Shown: positions 63,822 to 64,000 of the stretch, one piece after another
Numbering within the stretch: position 1 is the stretch's first letter
Layout of the letters: the number at the start of each line of letters is the position of its first letter
Origin: Episyrphus balteatus
Lineage: Eukaryota > Arthropoda > Insecta > Diptera > Syrphidae
NCBI RefSeq assembly: GCF_945859705.1
Contig: NC_079134.1
Span: forward strand, 85,072,951 to 85,136,950
Direction: 5' to 3'
Length of the DNA: 64,000 bases
Program-made: the position numbers and the translations under genes
The notes under the pieces: model-generated
What the model was told of the DNA's origin: nothing
Databases searched by the model: none
Seen by the model: only the letters and a program-made list of their open reading frames with translations

Positions 63822-64000
63822 TATTGCAATCCCGAGAACCATTGTACCTCTATACTAACATTCGTTTTCCTTTATCAGAAAGATCTATGGACTTAATTCC
63901 AATACGTTATAAATATTTAATATCAGATCGTCAATTTTTCCCAAATGCAATAAGACTATGGAACTCCATACCTCGTTCCATCAGAATGATAAACTCCACA
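63822..64000 (+). pseudogene. CR1-like LINE ORF2, extreme C-terminus (runs off window)
   Basis: LQSREPLYLYTNIRFPLSER, then DLIPIRYKYLISDRQFFPNA and IRLWNSIPRSIRMINST. The tryptophan-asparagine-serine-isoleucine-proline block is typical of the end of ORF2 in this LINE group. The frame is still open at the window edge. Confidence 0.88.

Overview
The window looks like nuclear DNA of an insect, perhaps a fly, judged from the transposon repertoire: jockey-type and CR1-like LINEs, a BEL/Pao and a Ty3/gypsy element, P-like, hAT, Tc1-like, Harbinger-like and Transib-like DNA transposons, and very AT-rich sequence. I see no ordinary host gene. Essentially everything is mobile DNA in various stages of decay, much of it nested, as expected of heterochromatin or a transposon cluster. 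The species cannot be named from the sequence.

Layout. 1-3428: inverted array of about 650-bp units (foldback-like) with a Harbinger-like insertion (2506-3236). 3632-7191: long palindromic element with an 8-bp satellite and a second palindrome inside. 7339-8300: weak Tc1-like remnant. 8371-12940: 5'-truncated jockey-like LINE carrying a P-like miniature element (10505-10768) and a 1.5-kb palindrome (11365-12880). 13000-14480: Tc1-like and hAT (ZBED5-like) transposase remnants. 16372-23633: a complete copy of the same jockey-like LINE, with a 10-bp target duplication in a tRNA-like sequence, split by a palindrome (19914-21149). 23680-24683: LTR-like stretch, primer-binding site and leader of an LTR retrotransposon. 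24684-26890: palindromic-family element containing a Tc1 element and a miniature element. 26895-30940: broken LINE on the minus strand, split by a 2.4-kb CACTG-ended element that itself holds a LINE tail. 31257-31778: CAG-ended element. 33530-34130: broken capsid-like coding sequence. 34945-37740: two more LINE fragments. 38288-41640: gypsy pol remnant (minus) split by a hAT element.

41770-57095 is the best-resolved nest. A P-like transposase gene is cut by a 14.3-kb BEL/Pao element (42369-56641, minus strand, two near-identical LTRs, 5-bp target duplication AGGCA). The BEL element is in turn cut by a Transib-like element (43885-45518), a 4.2-kb foldback (45736-49982, itself holding a 775-bp insertion), a CAC-ended palindrome (51227-52300) and a 9-bp-duplication element (53974-54651). 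57361-64000 is a CR1-like LINE with ORF1 and ORF2, cut by two palindromes (59471-61113, 63311-63821).

Most of the non-coding space is long inverted repeats, many delimited to the base by target duplications. For several the empty site can be read from the interrupted coding frame or from a sister copy. The elements share a few terminal signatures (TAGTGGAGT with TTA, CAC with TAA, TCGTCGC with TA) and a common internal core around GTGTTGCCGTTGT. These repeated non-autonomous palindromes are the most unusual part of the window.
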